Below are positions 27,201 through 35,131 of a stretch of DNA of 64,000 nt, piece by piece. Every line of letters starts with the position of its first letter. The stretch's first letter is position 1. Made by a program: the position numbers and the translations under genes. Origin of the DNA: Candidatus Binatia bacterium (lineage in GTDB: Bacteria > Desulfobacterota > Binatia > UBA9968 > JAJDTQ01). The notes under the pieces are model-generated. The model was given only the letters and a program-made list of their open reading frames with translations. It searched no databases and had not been told where the DNA came from. Location: the NCBI GenBank assembly GCA_022824205.1, contig JAJEAI010000143.1, forward strand, positions 48,565 to 112,564, given 5' to 3'.

Positions 27201-30200
27201 GGCGCCGGCATCGTCGCCGGTGGTGGCGGTCAACAGGTCTTCCAGAAAGAGCGGCCGGTCCTCCACCGCCTCTTCGAACATCGACCAGTCCATCGCCATG
27301 ACCACGGAGTTGGTGGCATCCTGCCGCACCAGCCGGTCCAATGCCCGGAGACCCTGCCGCGGGGTGAACCAGCGTCCGCCGAGGGCCGTCCGCTGCCGGT
27401 CGATGCGTTCCCGTTGTTCCGCGGCTTCGCCGATCTCGGACCACGCCCCCCAGGCAATGCTCTGCCCCGGGAGCCCCAGCGCCCGGCGGTGACCGGCGAG
27501 CTGGTCCAGAAAGGCGTTGGCCGAAGCGTGGTTGGCCTGACCCGGGTTGCCCATGACGCCGACCCGGCTCGAAAAGAGGATGAAGAACTCCAGATCGCGG
27601 TCCGCGGTGGCGCGGTGCAGGTGCCAGCCGCCGAGCACTTTCGGCCAGAGAACCGTTTCGAACCGCTCCCAGCTCTGGTTGCTCAGGGCGCCGTCCGACA
27701 GCACGCCCACGCTGTGGATCACGCCGCCGAGGGGCGGCAGCTCCCCATCGATCCGCTCCAGCATCGCTTCCACCGCGGCCGCGTCGCTGACGTCCGCCAG
27801 CTCCACCTGAACCGTCACGCCGCGTTCCCTCAGAGCGCCGATGGCCTCTTCGGCGGCGGCATCCGGAGCACGGCGCCCGTTGAGGACGATGGTCCCGGCT
27901 CCGTGGTCGGCCAGCCAACCGGCCACGGCGCAGCCGATGCCGCCCAGCCCCCCGGTCACCAGGTAGCTCCGGTCCCCCCGCAACCGGCCCGTGGCGAGCG
28001 GCGAGGCGGTGACGACGATCTTGCCGAGGTGCCGCGCCGAACGCATGAAGCTCAAGGCGGCCCCCGCTTCGGCCAGCGGCCACCGGCTGTGAATGATGGG
28101 TTGCAGCTCTCCCGCCACCAGGCGCTCCATCACGCCCCGCAGGACCCTCCCGACCCACGCCGGGTCGGTCTTCTTGAGTACGTCCAGCTCCAGGATCAGG
28201 TAGGCCACGTCCGGTCGCACCGCCGCCATCTCGTCCGCGCTCAGGATGTCGCGCCGGGCCAGCTCCACGAACCGGCCGCCGTGCTTCAGGCAGGAGAGGC
28301 TGGCGTCGATGAAGCCCTCTCCCGTCAGGCTGTTCAGCACCACGTCCACACCCGCGCCATCCGTGTCGTCGAGTATCTCCTTCCCGAAGGCCGTCCGGCG
28401 GCTGTCGTAGATGTGCTCCACTCCCAGCGACCGCAGGTACGCCTGCTTCGGTGCGCTCGCCGTGGCGAAGACCTCGGCTCCCGCCGCCTGCGCCAACTGG
28501 ATCGCCGCCAACCCCACGCCGCCGGCGCCGGCGTGGATCAGCACGCGGTCGCCGGCCTCCAGCCCGGTAAACTCGTACGACAAGGCCGCCGACACGAACG
28601 CGCTCGGCACCGTGGCGAGCCCGGTCACCGGAATGTCCGGCGGCGCGGGGGCCACGAGTTCCTCGTGGGTGATCATTTCCGCCGCGAACGCACCGAACCC
28701 CAGTCCAACCACGGGATCGCCCACCGACACGGCCGACACCTCGGTACCCACGTCGACGATGCGGCCGCACATCTCCCGGCCCAGATTCCCCTCCTCGATG
28801 AAGCCCAGCGACCGGAACACGTCCCAGAAGTTGAGCCCGGCGGCGTCGACCGCGACGCGCACCTCCCTGGGCTCCAGGGCACGCGCCGGCAGCGGCATGA
28901 CGCAGGGTTTCTCGAACACGCCGGCCGGATCCGGGGCCAGCGCCCACTCCGGCTGCTCCGGCAGGGCCAGCCGTTCCACGCCGGCGCCCGCCCGCACCAG
29001 GCGCGCCACGCGCCGGCGTCCCGAGCGGTAGGCGATGTGATTCTCCGGGTCGGGGTACAACAGCTCATTGACGACATCGGGTACGGGAGCCGTATCCCCG
29101 GGGTCCAGATCGATCATCCTGGGCTGGAGATGCGCCGCCTCCCGCGCCACCGCCTTGCCGAAACCCCAGAGCGTGGCGCCGGCAAGCTCGCCGCCACGCT
29201 CCCGTTCCAGGACCTGGGCTCCGCGGGTGACGAACCAGACGCCCTTGGCCGGGGTCACGTCGGAGTCCGCCACGGCCTGCGTCAGGGCGAGCGCGCTTGC
29301 GACCGCGCGCCTCACGTCCTCGGCCATCTCCGCGGTCGCGGCCTCGGCTCCGTGACCGTCCAGCCCCGCCAGGTGCGCCACCCCGTTGAACGGCAGATCT
29401 CGAGGCAGACCCTCCAACAGCGACCGCCAGGGCTCGCGGTCCGCCGCCTCCACCGCCGTCCTGAAGACACCGGGGCCACGGACCTCCGGGCATTCCGCCG
29501 TTCCGCTGTCCGCCAGCAGGACGGTCTGGTTCCGCGCCGCCAGCTCGGTGGCCACCTCGGCCGCCAAACCGCCGCGGTCCGCCGCCAGGACCCACACGCC
29601 CGGCGGCTCCGTCACCTGCGCCGGACCCTGCGCCACGATGACGCCCTTGTCCGGCATCCTGTCCGTTTCGGACTCGTCCGGCCCCAGCACCTCGGCGCCC
29701 GTGAAACCGGCATCGCCGAGGGCCCGGCGCCACACAGCCGGGCTCGCCAGGGCGTGGTGCGGGCGGTAGTCGTCGGCGAACCGCCACCACCCGTCCAACT
29801 GTCCGAAGGTCAGGTCCATCCAGCCCAGGCCGCTGAGGTTCTCGAGGGCGATCAGGTGTCCCGACGGCGCCAGCAGGTCGAGGCAGTGCCCGAGCGTCTC
29901 GGGCAGATACCGGGTGGCGTGCAACACGTTGGACGCGATCAACAGGTCGTAGCCGTGGGACTCGAAGCCCTGGGCGACGGGATCCTTTTCGATGTCCAGC
30001 GGCCGGTACTCGATGCCCTCGTTGCCGAACCGCGCCTCGGCCTCGGCGAAGAAGCCCGCGGAGATGTCCGTGTAGGTGTAGTCGAAGCGCCCGGCCGCAA
30101 GCTCGGGCAACACGGACGCGGTGGCCGACCCGGTGCCCGCGCCGATCTCCAGCACCCGCAGCCGCCGTCCTTCCGGCAACCCGGCCACCAGCGCCTGGAC

Positions 30201-33200
30201 CGCGTCCGCCAGCATCCGGTTGGCCGCCCGCGCCACCGGCGCCTTGAGATACAGATCGGCCACGGTGGGCTCGCCGCTGCTGAACAGGAGCGTCAGCGGA
30301 TCGGCGCCGCCGCGAATTACATCGGCCAGGGCGCCGCCGGACCTCTGGAACAGTCCGATCTCGATCAAGCCGTCCGGATACAGGTCCGCCATTCGCTCGC
30401 CGAACACCTCGGGATGGACCGGCACTTCATCCGGCCACGGCTCCTCCGAACCCACCACCACCGTGAAGCCGTCACCTGTCTCTTCCAGGACGCCCGATCG
30501 GGCGAGCATTTCGAGCATCCGGCGGAAGAGGCGCCTGTGGTCCTCGATGACGTCAAGCCGTTGCCGCAAGTCTTCGGCATCCACCACCTCGCCCGCCCTG
30601 CGCTCCCAACCCAGCTTGTCCAGGGTCGCGAGCGCATAGGACCGGGACCACCGCTCCAGGTCCACCAGCAGCGCGGACCGGTCTTCCGGATCCACGTCCG
30701 CGTCGGTCAGGTAGCCGGAAAACGACTGGGAGGCCGCGGCCACGGTGGCCGGACTCGGAAAGAAGTCCGCCGGCGACAGGCCCGGCGCGAGGGCGGAGTC
30801 GCGCCACACGACCTCGTACAGCAGCTCGTTCACGCCTTCGATGGCCGACAGCAGCGCCTCGCGCGTGGCCCGCTTCACCGTGTACCCGCTCAATCCGCCG
30901 AGCAGAAGCCCGTCGGTGTCGTAGATGTTCAGCTCTCCGCTGAGGACCTCGGGCGCTTCGTCCGTCTCCTCCTCCCGCTCCGCGGGCGCCATGTCCATGC
31001 GCACGTGGCAGACCACCCGCTCCGGCAGACGCCCCGCGAGCCACAACCGCTCCCATCCGAACGGCAGGTACGTGGTCGCGCCCTGGATTCCGGTGAGACC
31101 GCGCGCGGCCCCCACGACCTGGAAGCAGCCGTCCAGCACCAGCGGGTGAACGTCCAGCCCGTTGCGCCCGAGAGCTTCCGGAAAGGAGACCTCACCCAAT
31201 GCCTCGCCCGGCCGAGCCCAGACCTTCCCTAGCGTGCGGAAGGACGGACCGAGATCGATCCCCGTTTCGGCCCTGGCCCGGTAATAGTCCGCCACCTCCA
31301 CCGGCGACATGCCGGCCTTCAGACCGTCGAGATCCACCCGAGTCGCCGGTTGCGGCGCGGGGGCGCCCGACGGCAGGCGTCCCTCCACGTGCACCGTCCA
31401 TTCCCCGTCGCTCCCCTTGCTGAAGAGCTGGACGCCGCGCGACGCCGCCTGCCCGGGAGCGTCGAGCACGACCTGCAACCTGCGGCCGTGCTCACCCGCT
31501 CCGTCCCCGGAGTCCTGCTCCGGGAACACCAGCGGGTTGTGTAGTTGCATGTCTTCCACCACCGCTGCGCCGGCCTCGGCGAGGGCGGCCGTTGCCGCCA
31601 TGGCGCCGTAGAGCGCGCCCGGCGCCACCACCCGCCCGAACACCCGGTGGTCGGTCAACCACGCCGGGTCGGACGGGAAGACTTCCGTCTCGAAGGAAAC
31701 CTCGCCGCGAGCGGACTCGTGCCGGATGCCCAGCAGGGGGTGGCCGTCGCTCCCGCGCCGTTGTTTCGGCGCGGCCAGCCAGTAGCGTTCGCGTTGGAAC
31801 GGATACCCCGGCAACGGGATGCGCCGCCGTGCCTCTCCCGCGAAGAGCCCCTCGAAACGCACCGGCAGCCCGGCCCGGTACGCCCCGGCCACCGCCTCGA
31901 CGAAGCCGTCAGCCGCCGCGGCCGTCTCGTCGTCCGACGGCCTGTGCTGGCTCGACAGCACTCTCGGCGCCGGCCTCCCGGGCGACACCGGCCAGGCCGA
32001 GACCGCCATCGGGGCGATCACCGAATGTGGGCCGATCTCCACCACCATGTCCACACCGAGTTCGGCCAAGGTCCTGACGCCGGCCGCGAACGCCACGGGC
32101 TCCCGTGCATGACGCCGCCAGTAGACCCCGTCCAGTCGCTCGCCGCGCTCCACCACCCGGCCGGTCAGGTTGCTGACCACCGCCGCCAGGGAGGGAGGCT
32201 CGACGGTCAGGCCGCCCAGGAACGCCTCCAGCGCGTCCAGTGCCGGCTCCACCAGCGCGCTGTGGAACGCCTTGGCCGTGTTGAGCCGCCTGACCCGGAT
32301 TCCTTCCGACTCGAAGCGCTTGGAGAGGTCTTCAATGCCCGCCACCGGCCCGCTGACCACCTGGTGGGTTCCGTTGTCCGCGGAGATGTTGACGCCGACT
32401 CCGGCCGATGCCTCGTTCGACGCCTCGACCAGGGCCGCCACCCGCGCCGGTGGCGCGAAGACCGCGGCCATGGCGCCCGGCTCGATGCCCGACAGCAAGG
32501 TGCCCCGCGTCGCCGCCAGCCTCATCCCGTCTTCCAGGCTGAACACGCCCGCCGCCCGGGCCGCCGCCAGCTCGCCCACGCTGTGCCCGAGGACGGCCGC
32601 GGGCCGGATGCCCACGCTCGCCCACAGGGCGGTGAGCGCGCACTCCAGCGCATAGAGCGCCGGCTGTTCCCAAGCCGTATCGCCCAGGTCCCCCTGGCCT
32701 CCCGGCCGGCCGAACATCACGTCCAGCAGAGAGGTCCCCCGTTCCTCCCGGAACACGGACTCGCAACGGTCGAGCACCGCCCGCGCTACCGGCTCGGTCT
32801 CGTAGAGCGTCCGGCCCATGCCGGCCCACTGGCTTCCCTGCCCGGTGTAGGCGAAGGCCACCGTGTCGGCCGCAGACGGGGCGGCGTCCTCGCCCGGCCC
32901 GGCCAGGGCCTTCAGCCCCTCGCGCAAGGAGCCGGCGTCCCGGAAGACCACGCCGGCGCGGTGATCGAAGTGGCTCCGCCCCACCCCGGCCGTCCACGCC
33001 ATGTCCGACAGCGTCGGCTCCGAAGCGGCGCCTTCGGCGGACAGGTTCTCCGGCGGTTCATCGAGCCATGACAGGTATCGCGCCGCCAGTTCCCGCAGCG
33101 CGGCCGGCGACTTGCCCGAGAGCGGCACGAGACGGGCCTGTCGGGGGGCCAGCCCTTGCTCCGGCCACGGCAGGTCGGACGCGGCGGCCGGCAGCACGAC

Positions 33201-34634
33201 CGGCACCGCCCGGGCAGGGCCGACGGCCCCCTGTCCCTCTCCGGAACTCCCCTCCGGGGCGCGGTACTCCTCCACGACGATATGGGCGTTGGTCCCCGAT
33301 ATCCCGAAGGAGTTCACGCCCGCGAGCCGCGGCCGGCCGGGACGGCTCGGCCAGTCCATCATGGTCGTGGTGATGCGCACCGGCAGACGGTCCCAGTCGA
33401 CGCGGGGGTTGGGGTCCTGGAAATGCAGGTGCTTGGTAAGCACGCCCCGATTCACCACAAGCGCCGTCTTGATCAGTCCGGCGATCCCCGCCGCCGACTC
33501 CAGGTGGCCGATGTTGGTCTTCACCGAGGCCACCAGAAGCGGGCGGCCGGCGTCGCGTCCCCTGCCGTAGACATCGGCCACGGCTTCGATCTCGATGGGA
33601 TCGCCCACTGCCGTCCCGGTGCCGTGTGCCTCCAGGTAGTCGACCTCCGACGGTGGGATGCCCGCCTGCGACAGCGCCGTTTCGATGACCTGCACCAACG
33701 CGGGCGTGTGCGGCACCGTCAGGCCGGAACTGGCGCCGCCGTGGTTCACCGCCGTCCCCCGGATCACCGCCCAGATCCGGTCGCCGTCGGCCTCGGCCTC
33801 GCTCAGGCGCTTCAGAACCACGACCCCGCAGCCTTCGCCCCGCACGTAGCCGTTGGCGGAGGCATCGAACGCCTTGCTCTGTCCGTCGGGGGACAACATC
33901 ATGGCGTCCGCCCGCAACTCGTAGATGCGGCTGTTCAGGATGGCCTGGACCCCGCCGGCGATGGCCAGGTCCGCCTTCCCCTGCTGGAGGTCCGCCACCG
34001 CGTCGTGCACCGACACCAGGGACGAGGCGCAGGCGGCGTCCACGGCCTTGGCCGGCCCCATGAGGCCCAGCACGAAAGAGACCCGCCCGCTGGTGCCGTT
34101 CAGGTTGGTGCCGCTCAGCGCGTAGAGACACTCGGCGGCCCCGGAAGGCTTGGTCGAATCCACCACCAGCATCCGGTACTCGTCGTTGCTGATGCCGGTG
34201 TAGACCCCGGTGAGGCTCTCCTTGAGCCGGTCCGGATCGATCCCCGCATCCTCCAGAGCCTGCCAGGTCGTCTCGAGCATCATGCGCTGCTGCGGGTCCA
34301 GCAGTTGCGCTTCCACCGGAGAGATACGAAAGAAGCCCGCGTCGAACAGCTCGATGTCGTCGACGAAAGCGCCGAAACGGCATGCTTCACTGGGAACCGC
34401 GCCGCCGGCGAATATCTCGCCCACCCGCCCGACACCGGAACCCGGCGTGCTTTCGGTAATGGAGTTGCCGCCGGCTTCAAGCAGGCGCCAGAAGGAGGTC
34501 AGGTCCGGAGCGCCGGGGAACCGGCACGCCATGCCGATGATGGCGACGGGCTCTACGGTCCGGGAAGGCTCGCCATCCCCGCGCTCCGTGCGGCCACCCC
34601 GCCGGCGGGAATGAACGGAAGACTCATCGTTCAT
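24255..34634 (-). CDS. Type I polyketide synthase, 1 1/2 modules
   Basis: A 3459-residue synthase. Domains: KS1 (C202 in DAACASSLVS), AT1 (S685 in GHSVGE, KAFHS nearby, malonyl-like), DH (H996 in DHRVFGRVVAPG, D1168 in LDGCFQ), C-methyltransferase (LEIGAGTG near 1499), ER (HAGAGGVGLAA near 2035), KR (TGGLGGIG near 2228; H2369 where Tyr is usual), ACP (S2532 in GMDSLMAVEL), KS2 (C2775 in ELNCASSLVA), then an AT remnant. The remnant reads GRGLGE for GHSxGE (Gly at 3259 for the catalytic Ser), lacks the segment corresponding to AT1 residues around the KAFHS region, and no carrier follows. Product should be an alpha-methyl, fully reduced acyl extended once more. GGAG lies 6 bp before the chosen ATG; an in-frame GTG is 12 bp upstream. 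Confidence 0.93.
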   Translation of the reverse strand: MNDESSVHSRRRGGRTERGDGEPSRTVEPVAIIGMACRFPGAPDLTSFWRLLEAGGNSITESTPGSGVGRVGEIFAGGAVPSEACRFGAFVDDIELFDAGFFRISPVEAQLLDPQQRMMLETTWQALEDAGIDPDRLKESLTGVYTGISNDEYRMLVVDSTKPSGAAECLYALSGTNLNGTSGRVSFVLGLMGPAKAVDAACASSLVSVHDAVADLQQGKADLAIAGGVQAILNSRIYELRADAMMLSPDGQSKAFDASANGYVRGEGCGVVVLKRLSEAEADGDRIWAVIRGTAVNHGGASSGLTVPHTPALVQVIETALSQAGIPPSEVDYLEAHGTGTAVGDPIEIEAVADVYGRGRDAGRPLLVASVKTNIGHLESAAGIAGLIKTALVVNRGVLTKHLHFQDPNPRVDWDRLPVRITTTMMDWPSRPGRPRLAGVNSFGISGTNAHIVVEEYRAPEGSSGEGQGAVGPARAVPVVLPAAASDLPWPEQGLAPRQARLVPLSGKSPAALRELAARYLSWLDEPPENLSAEGAASEPTLSDMAWTAGVGRSHFDHRAGVVFRDAGSLREGLKALAGPGEDAAPSAADTVAFAYTGQGSQWAGMGRTLYETEPVARAVLDRCESVFREERGTSLLDVMFGRPGGQGDLGDTAWEQPALYALECALTALWASVGIRPAAVLGHSVGELAAARAAGVFSLEDGMRLAATRGTLLSGIEPGAMAAVFAPPARVAALVEASNEASAGVGVNISADNGTHQVVSGPVAGIEDLSKRFESEGIRVRRLNTAKAFHSALVEPALDALEAFLGGLTVEPPSLAAVVSNLTGRVVERGERLDGVYWRRHAREPVAFAAGVRTLAELGVDMVVEIGPHSVIAPMAVSAWPVSPGRPAPRVLSSQHRPSDDETAAAADGFVEAVAGAYRAGLPVRFEGLFAGEARRRIPLPGYPFQRERYWLAAPKQRRGSDGHPLLGIRHESARGEVSFETEVFPSDPAWLTDHRVFGRVVAPGALYGAMAATAALAEAGAAVVEDMQLHNPLVFPEQDSGDGAGEHGRRLQVVLDAPGQAASRGVQLFSKGSDGEWTVHVEGRLPSGAPAPQPATRVDLDGLKAGMSPVEVADYYRARAETGIDLGPSFRTLGKVWARPGEALGEVSFPEALGRNGLDVHPLVLDGCFQVVGAARGLTGIQGATTYLPFGWERLWLAGRLPERVVCHVRMDMAPAEREEETDEAPEVLSGELNIYDTDGLLLGGLSGYTVKRATREALLSAIEGVNELLYEVVWRDSALAPGLSPADFFPSPATVAAASQSFSGYLTDADVDPEDRSALLVDLERWSRSYALATLDKLGWERRAGEVVDAEDLRQRLDVIEDHRRLFRRMLEMLARSGVLEETGDGFTVVVGSEEPWPDEVPVHPEVFGERMADLYPDGLIEIGLFQRSGGALADVIRGGADPLTLLFSSGEPTVADLYLKAPVARAANRMLADAVQALVAGLPEGRRLRVLEIGAGTGSATASVLPELAAGRFDYTYTDISAGFFAEAEARFGNEGIEYRPLDIEKDPVAQGFESHGYDLLIASNVLHATRYLPETLGHCLDLLAPSGHLIALENLSGLGWMDLTFGQLDGWWRFADDYRPHHALASPAVWRRALGDAGFTGAEVLGPDESETDRMPDKGVIVAQGPAQVTEPPGVWVLAADRGGLAAEVATELAARNQTVLLADSGTAECPEVRGPGVFRTAVEAADREPWRSLLEGLPRDLPFNGVAHLAGLDGHGAEAATAEMAEDVRRAVASALALTQAVADSDVTPAKGVWFVTRGAQVLERERGGELAGATLWGFGKAVAREAAHLQPRMIDLDPGDTAPVPDVVNELLYPDPENHIAYRSGRRRVARLVRAGAGVERLALPEQPEWALAPDPAGVFEKPCVMPLPARALEPREVRVAVDAAGLNFWDVFRSLGFIEEGNLGREMCGRIVDVGTEVSAVSVGDPVVGLGFGAFAAEMITHEELVAPAPPDIPVTGLATVPSAFVSAALSYEFTGLEAGDRVLIHAGAGGVGLAAIQLAQAAGAEVFATASAPKQAYLRSLGVEHIYDSRRTAFGKEILDDTDGAGVDVVLNSLTGEGFIDASLSCLKHGGRFVELARRDILSADEMAAVRPDVAYLILELDVLKKTDPAWVGRVLRGVMERLVAGELQPIIHSRWPLAEAGAALSFMRSARHLGKIVVTASPLATGRLRGDRSYLVTGGLGGIGCAVAGWLADHGAGTIVLNGRRAPDAAAEEAIGALRERGVTVQVELADVSDAAAVEAMLERIDGELPPLGGVIHSVGVLSDGALSNQSWERFETVLWPKVLGGWHLHRATADRDLEFFILFSSRVGVMGNPGQANHASANAFLDQLAGHRRALGLPGQSIAWGAWSEIGEAAEQRERIDRQRTALGGRWFTPRQGLRALDRLVRQDATNSVVMAMDWSMFEEAVEDRPLFLEDLLTATTGDDAGAEASSGDLLSRLRGTPVGSPEELLVSFLQQEVRAVLRLPAAPAPTVGFFDLGMDSLMAVELRNRLNRALADVYTVPNTAVFDYPDIATLARHLVEELGEMGGAPAPVAQPPARAATREEARTEARPAARREDDGIAIVGMACRLPGAPDLAAFWRQLEAGENAVTDRRRDAGSSCDLAAGLPAGYAAYARGGFVDEIEKFDADFFRITPIEARMMDPRQRMMLETTWQALEDAGMDPGRLRGSRTGIYAGIGTSEYRDLMTAGAYGVSYLGTAASMAVGRVAFHLGVEGPTMPVELNCASSLVAVHHAVSGLRGGEVDMALVGGVAAVLSPGITREMADLGMLSRGGQCRAFDASADGFVRGEGCGMVVLKRLDDAVADGDGIWGVIRGSAVNQNGASAGPTVPNGRAQERVIRDALSRAGVPPSEVDYLEAHGAGSELGDTIEVQAAAAVYGQGRKAEQPLLIGSVKTNIGHLEPAAGVAGLIKTVLAMKRGVIPKHLHFDNPNPNVDWQRLPVRVTSDMVEWPGGADRPPLAAVSAFGISGTNAHVVVEGYRDPGERSARPDEGHRLQGPVLPVPVPLPDAVASPVVGEPPVRATRVLPLSGQTDGVLRELARRYLSWLDERQVDLASDEAASAPVLSDMAWTAGVGRSHFDCRRALVFSDAASLRERLRSLADGSGEAEPVTAVKAAFVYSGEGSQWAGMGRTLYDGEPVARAILDQCETVVREIRGASLLEVLFGGADGDAVLDDPVWAQPAIYALECALTALWSSVGIRPSVVMGRGLGELAAARAAGVFGLEDGLLLALAGGARTVSESEAPEPGPDPVEAVLAGIALAPPSLVLVSGTAGRAMESGDVLDKAYWRRQGHEPAAFAECVETLAAMGADVVVEIGPEVVSGPAPAPARPEPADGGRNGAPPLVLSSLRRSVSSGNGFVEAVADVYEAGLGVSFAGLFAGESRRRIPLPGYPFERRRYWIEPAKKPGK

Positions 34635-34679
34635 CTTTTTCTCCACGCATGGCCATGGCGAGGGCCTGGTGCCCTTGCC

Positions 34680-34823
34680 TCAGCGCTGCGGGATGAACCG
34701 CAGCGGATCGCAGGCTTCGACGGCTTCCCGCCGCTTGTAAAGCTCGACCAGGGCAACGACTTCCACCAACGGAAGCGACATCAGGAAGAGGCGGTGCTTC
34801 CACAGAACGGCATAGTAGCACAT
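34680..34823 (-). CDS. Possible 47-residue leader peptide upstream of PKS
   Basis: A short frame starting MCYYAVLWKHRLFLMSLPLV with GGTGGGGGA directly before its ATG, ending LRFIPQR about 45 bp before the synthase start. It has a mildly hydrophobic middle and a charged C-terminus. No family is recognised. It could be a leader peptide, a small membrane protein or chance. Confidence 0.25.
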   Translation of the reverse strand: MCYYAVLWKHRLFLMSLPLVEVVALVELYKRREAVEACDPLRFIPQR

Positions 34824-34835
34824 TCCCCCACCTGA

Positions 34836-34878
34836 GGCATACCATTTTTGGTAGATCTTATACCATAATCGGTATGCC
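34836..34878. promoter_or_regulatory. 43-bp dyad, candidate operator upstream of PKS
   Basis: The element begins GGCATACC and ends GGTATGCC. Internally ACCATTTTTGGT and ACCATAATCGGT form two further half-palindromes around AGATCT. It is AT-rich compared with its surroundings and lies 200 bp upstream of the synthase start. I infer a repressor or activator site; no regulator gene is adjacent. Confidence 0.45.
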
Positions 34879-34921
34879 ATGTCTCAAATCGATAGCTGTC
34901 CGACGCCCATTGCTGTCCGCG

Positions 34922-35131
34922 CTAGTGTTGTGTCTGGTCAATTCGCAGCATAATATGCGGAGGATTGTTGGTCGTCGGCAAGGCGCGATGACCCGTAGGG
35001 GCGACCCGCGGTCGCCCCAGTGGCGGGTACCACGCGAGGAAGACCCCAGGTCAAGCCCGGGGTGACGTAACGCAGCCGACGACAAAAAAGACAAGCAGAT
35101 TTGTAAACCTGTTTGTGAGACACCACACTAG
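34922..35131. mobile_element. MITE-like 210-bp element with CTAG ends
   Basis: Starts CTAGTGTTGTGTCTGG and ends GTTTGTGAGACACCACACTAG. The ends are imperfect inverted repeats and match the ends of the 85-bp element at 7778-7862. The interior carries GTAGGGGCGACCCGCGGTCG and no gene. Its terminal CTAG supplies the TAG stop of the permease gene at 35128. Confidence 0.5.

Noticed and set aside
27528..27530. His2369 in place of the catalytic Tyr of the PKS ketoreductase
   Set aside because: His at this position (GQxNH.AAN-type) recurs in many ketoreductases of reducing modules as I recall them, so I do not treat the domain as dead.
25503..31232. A 1909-residue reading frame opposite the polyketide synthase
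   Set aside because: It is a mirror of GC-rich coding DNA, rich in His, Arg and Gly without domains, and the minus strand carries clear PKS motifs.
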